A stretch of DNA of 64,000 nt, taken from Sphaerisporangium siamense. Its GTDB lineage: Bacteria; Actinomycetota; Actinomycetes; Streptosporangiales; Streptosporangiaceae. The notes below the pieces were generated by a model. The model had not been told where the DNA came from and did no database searches. It saw nothing but the letters and a program-made list of their open reading frames with translations. Position numbers and translations under genes: made by a program. Positions 61,702 to 64,000 of the stretch are shown in pieces; within the stretch, counting starts at the first letter, position 1; each line of letters starts with the position of its first letter. The DNA lies in contig NZ_JACHND010000001.1 of the NCBI RefSeq assembly GCF_014205275.1, positions 2,294,001 to 2,358,000 on the forward strand. The letters run 5' to 3'.

Positions 61702-62508
61702 TCAGGGGAGAGCGAAGGGGAGTTTGATGCCGTTCAGGGCGGTGGGGCAGGGGCAGGCGCGGTCCAGGGGGAGGGATTCGGCGACCGTGGCGACGAGCGT
61801 GCGCATGCGTTCGCTGTTGGCGGCGAAGAAGGCGAAGACCTCTTCCTGGGTGACGCCTTCGCCGGCCTCGACGCCGGCGTCGTGGTCGGTGACGAGGGCC
61901 AGCGTGGTGTAGCAGAGGGCGAGTTCGCGGGCGAGGGCGGCCTCGGGGTAGCCGGTCATGCCGATGATGGACCAGCCGTTGGAGCTGAACCAGCGGGACT
62001 CGGCGCGGGAGGAGAAGCGCGGGCCCTCGATGACGACGAGGGTGCCGCCGTCCACGGCCTCCCACCCCTCGGCGCTCGCGGTGGTGTGGGCCAGGGCGCG
62101 GCCCACCGGGCAGTAGGGGTCGGCGAAGGGGACGTGGACCGCGCCCCCCTCGTCGTAGTAGGTGTGGACGCGGCCGGAGGTGCGGTCGACGAGCTGGTCG
62201 GGGATGACGAGCGTGCCCGGGCCGTACTCGACCCGCAGCGACCCCACGGCGCTCGGCGCCAGCACCTGCCGGACGCCCAGCGAGCGCAGCGCCCACAGGT
62301 TGGCCCGGTAGGGAATGCGGTGGGGAGGGTGGCGGTGGTCGCGGCCGTGACGGGGCACGAACGCGACGGTTCGCGAGCCGATGCGCCCGACGGTGACGGG
62401 ATCGCTCGGCGGGCCGTACGGCGTGGTGACCTCGACCTCTTCGGCGTCGTCGAGGAGGGAGTAGAAGCCTGAGCCGCCGATGACTCCGATGTCCGCTCTG
62501 GTGACCAT
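61702..62508 (-). CDS. mtnP: S-methyl-5'-thioadenosine phosphorylase
   Basis: 268 residues. PNP/MTAP family 2 landmarks: IGVIGGSGFYSLL (phosphate loop) at 8-20, RHGRDHRHPPHRIPYRANLW near 53-72, VLAPSAVGSLR near 83, VVIEGPRFSSRAESRWF near 160, and the substrate segment GMTGYPEAALARELALCYTT with TDHDAG near 190-215. Cleaves methylthioadenosine to adenine and methylthioribose-1-phosphate in methionine salvage. Length is normal. Related actinobacterial enzymes may accept other 6-oxopurine nucleosides. Confidence 0.9.
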   Translation of the reverse strand: MVTRADIGVIGGSGFYSLLDDAEEVEVTTPYGPPSDPVTVGRIGSRTVAFVPRHGRDHRHPPHRIPYRANLWALRSLGVRQVLAPSAVGSLRVEYGPGTLVIPDQLVDRTSGRVHTYYDEGGAVHVPFADPYCPVGRALAHTTASAEGWEAVDGGTLVVIEGPRFSSRAESRWFSSNGWSIIGMTGYPEAALARELALCYTTLALVTDHDAGVEAGEGVTQEEVFAFFAANSERMRTLVATVAESLPLDRACPCPTALNGIKLPFALP

Positions 62509-62663
62509 GGCGACGACACTAGCGCGCCACGCCGGGCCCGTCGGCGGCGAAATCGCGGCCTGTGGAAAACCGCCTCAGCCGCTCGTACGAGCCTGATTCC
62601 GCGGGGCCAGGAGCGGAAGAGGGTTGTACGGCGTCAGAGGCGGCCGTACAACCCGCGACGGCG

Positions 62664-63023
62664 TCAGGAGGTGGAGGAGCCAGAGGAGCTGGAGGAAGTG
62701 GACGAGCTCGCGGCGGCGGGTTCCTTCTTGCCCGAGCCCGACTCCGAGCCGGACTTGGAAGACCCCGAGTCGGAGGAACCGGACCCCGAGGAGCCGTTGG
62801 ACTCGGACTTGGCCGACGGCGAGGTCGTGGAGGCGGAGGAGCCGGACGAACGGTTGTCGGTACGGTAGAAGCCCGACCCCTTGAACACGATGCCCACGGC
62901 GGAGAAGACCTTGCGCAGCTTGCCGGAGCAGCTCGGGCACGTCGTCAGCGGATCGTCGGTGAAGCGCTGAGTCACTTCGAGACCTTCACCGCAAGCGGTA
63001 CAGGCGTACTGGTAGGTGGGCAC
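62664..63023 (-). CDS. FmdB-family zinc-ribbon regulatory protein
   Basis: 119 residues. FmdB zinc ribbon at 1-55: MPTYQYACTACGEGLEVTQR, CPSCSGKLRKVFS, with four cysteines and the GIVFKGSGFYRTD motif. The remainder is a low-complexity Ser/Gly tail with some Lys/Glu. Short proteins of this type sit beside mtnP and a SAF gene in many actinomycetes. Precise role unknown. Confidence 0.9.
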   Translation of the reverse strand: MPTYQYACTACGEGLEVTQRFTDDPLTTCPSCSGKLRKVFSAVGIVFKGSGFYRTDNRSSGSSASTTSPSAKSESNGSSGSGSSDSGSSKSGSESGSGKKEPAAASSSTSSSSSGSSTS

Positions 63024-63275
63024 GCGGTCCTCCTCATATGGCTCACGCAGATTGGCACTCTACCGATGCGACTGCTAATGGTACGCAGCCGATTAGGCTA
63101 AACGCCACCCAGCCGGGTTCTAATCCCCTCCACAAGATCTCCCCGCCGAGGTCACAGGCCTCTATGAGGATGCCTTGTCCTGGTATGCCGCAGAGGCGGG
63201 GGAGGACGCGAGTGGCAGTGGGGAAGATCACGGGCAGAGGGATCTGTGGCCGCGCGGGCTGAGGTGCTGGGGTCC

Positions 63276-63324
63276 CGCGGCGACGTCATAAGGGCCTCCC
63301 AAGGGGAAGCCCTCAGTCGCCGCG
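63276..63324. terminator. GC-rich hairpin after antiporter gene
   Basis: Outer arms CGCGGCGAC (63276-63284) and GTCGCCGCG (63316-63324) enclose a second stem AGGGCC...GGAAGCCCT. The right arm overlaps the last codons and stop of the antiporter. Likely terminator. Confidence 0.6.
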
Positions 63325-64000
63325 CTCGCCGTACCATCCGGCCAGCTTGCCACGCCGGCTGACCGCCCGCAGGCGCCGCTCGACCGTCTGCCGGCAGGCC
63401 GCGGTCGTGACGACCAGGAGCTGGTCCTCCGCCCGGAGCCGGGTCGAGAGCTCGGGGACGAACGACCGTCCCTCCCGAACGACCATGGTGACGGCGGCGT
63501 CGGACGGCAGGCGGAGCTCGAAGATCTCCACTCCGTGCAGTCCCGAGCCGGGAGGGATCGTGACCTGGAGCAGGTCGGCGTCGAGCTCTTCCAGGGGCGC
63601 GGCCTCGACGCCGAGGTCGCGGGCCTCGCCGGGCGCGCCGATGCCGAGGACGCGCGCCAGGTACGGCAACGTGGGCCCCTGCACCATCGTGAAGACGATC
63701 ACGATGACGAAGACCTCGTTGAACAGGCCCTTCGCCCCGATGATCCCCGCGGCCCAGGGGATGGTGGCCAGGACGATCGGCACGGCACCGCGCAGACCCG
63801 CCCAGGACAGGAAGAGCTGGTCCCGCCAGGACAGCGAGTCGACGCCCGCGACGCGGACGATCAGGGCGGAGGCCACGACGGACGCGGGCCGGGCGAGCAG
63901 CAGCAGCGCGAGCCCGGCGATCAGGCCGGGGACGATGGTCGTGGGCAGCTCGGAGGGGCTGGCCAGGATGCCGAGCATGACGAACAGCCCGATCTGGGCG
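63313..64000 (-). CDS. Potassium/proton antiporter (CPA1-type), C-terminal part
   Basis: The reading frame is open to the window edge, so the N-terminal half is missing. TM segments include IVPGLIAGLALLLLARPASV, ALIVRVAGV, WAGLRGAVPIVLATIPWAAG with the conserved RGAVP motif, and VIVIVFTMVQGPTLPYLARV. A cytoplasmic TrkA-C-like domain follows (LLQVTIPPGSGLHGVEIFEL, RAEDQLLVVTTA), ending at 63313. It exchanges K+ or Na+ for H+. Confidence 0.9.
   Translation of the reverse strand, partial: AQIGLFVMLGILASPSELPTTIVPGLIAGLALLLLARPASVVASALIVRVAGVDSLSWRDQLFLSWAGLRGAVPIVLATIPWAAGIIGAKGLFNEVFVIVIVFTMVQGPTLPYLARVLGIGAPGEARDLGVEAAPLEELDADLLQVTIPPGSGLHGVEIFELRLPSDAAVTMVVREGRSFVPELSTRLRAEDQLLVVTTAACRQTVERRLRAVSRRGKLAGWYGERGD

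Noticed and set aside
63060-63150. Possible second tRNA (GGGTTCTAATCCC-like T arm)
   Set aside because: No matching acceptor, D or anticodon stems around it.

Overview
High-GC actinomycete chromosome, most likely a filamentous Streptosporangiales-type organism. This is inferred from roughly 70% GC codon usage, frequent GTG/TTG starts, a pSAM2-type integrative element, and a core block containing an M15 peptidase, a SAF-domain protein, an MTAP-type phosphorylase, an FmdB-type zinc ribbon and a K+/H+ antiporter. No database search was possible; family names rest on motifs read in the translations.

Layout. 1-13.9 kb: two hypothetical genes and a broken third, a divergent XRE-cupin regulator and BenE-type transporter pair with a palindromic operator, a 2506-residue RHS/Hint polymorphic toxin with a probable immunity gene, and a Tat-exported DyP-type peroxidase. 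13.9-15.4 kb: IS630 remnant, an IS5-family element, the 3' scrap of an integrase, and a 48-bp copy of the 3' end of tRNA-Arg(CCT). 15.4-30.4 kb is element A, a decayed actinomycete integrative and conjugative element (AICE). It carries an OLD-type nuclease, an IS1182-like element nested in an IS256-like element, a low-GC HerA-plus-nuclease pair, an IS3 element sitting at a deletion junction, a truncated Rep, an intact Xis and a frameshifted Int. It ends at a second tRNA-Arg fragment. 30.4-58.5 kb is element B, an apparently complete AICE. Its left half is a defence island: a nuclease-helicase, an HNH/ATPase Septu-like pair, a type I restriction-like hsdR-hsdS-hsdM set with altered catalytic motifs, a broken CHAT gene and a low-GC unknown. 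Its right half is the backbone: regulators, Nudix and HD genes, TraB, SpdB-like, Rep, Xis and Int. It ends in the intact tRNA-Arg(CCT) gene. 58.5-64 kb is ordinary chromosome.

How it fits together. The three tRNA-Arg copies all point the same way and each has an integrase gene or scrap on its left. This indicates repeated AICE insertion into one tRNA gene (tandem accretion). Element A lost its transfer genes through an IS3-associated deletion and its integrase through a one-base insertion, so it could move only in trans. Element B keeps the full transfer, replication and excision set and would carry its defence genes with it.

The most unusual content is the five-gene minus-strand run 41878-33185. 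The HsdR homologue keeps its nuclease motif but has lost the helicase ATPase motifs, the HsdM homologue has TPPF instead of NPPF, and an intact ATPase-HNH pair follows directly. This may be a repurposed recognition complex coupled to a Septu-like effector.
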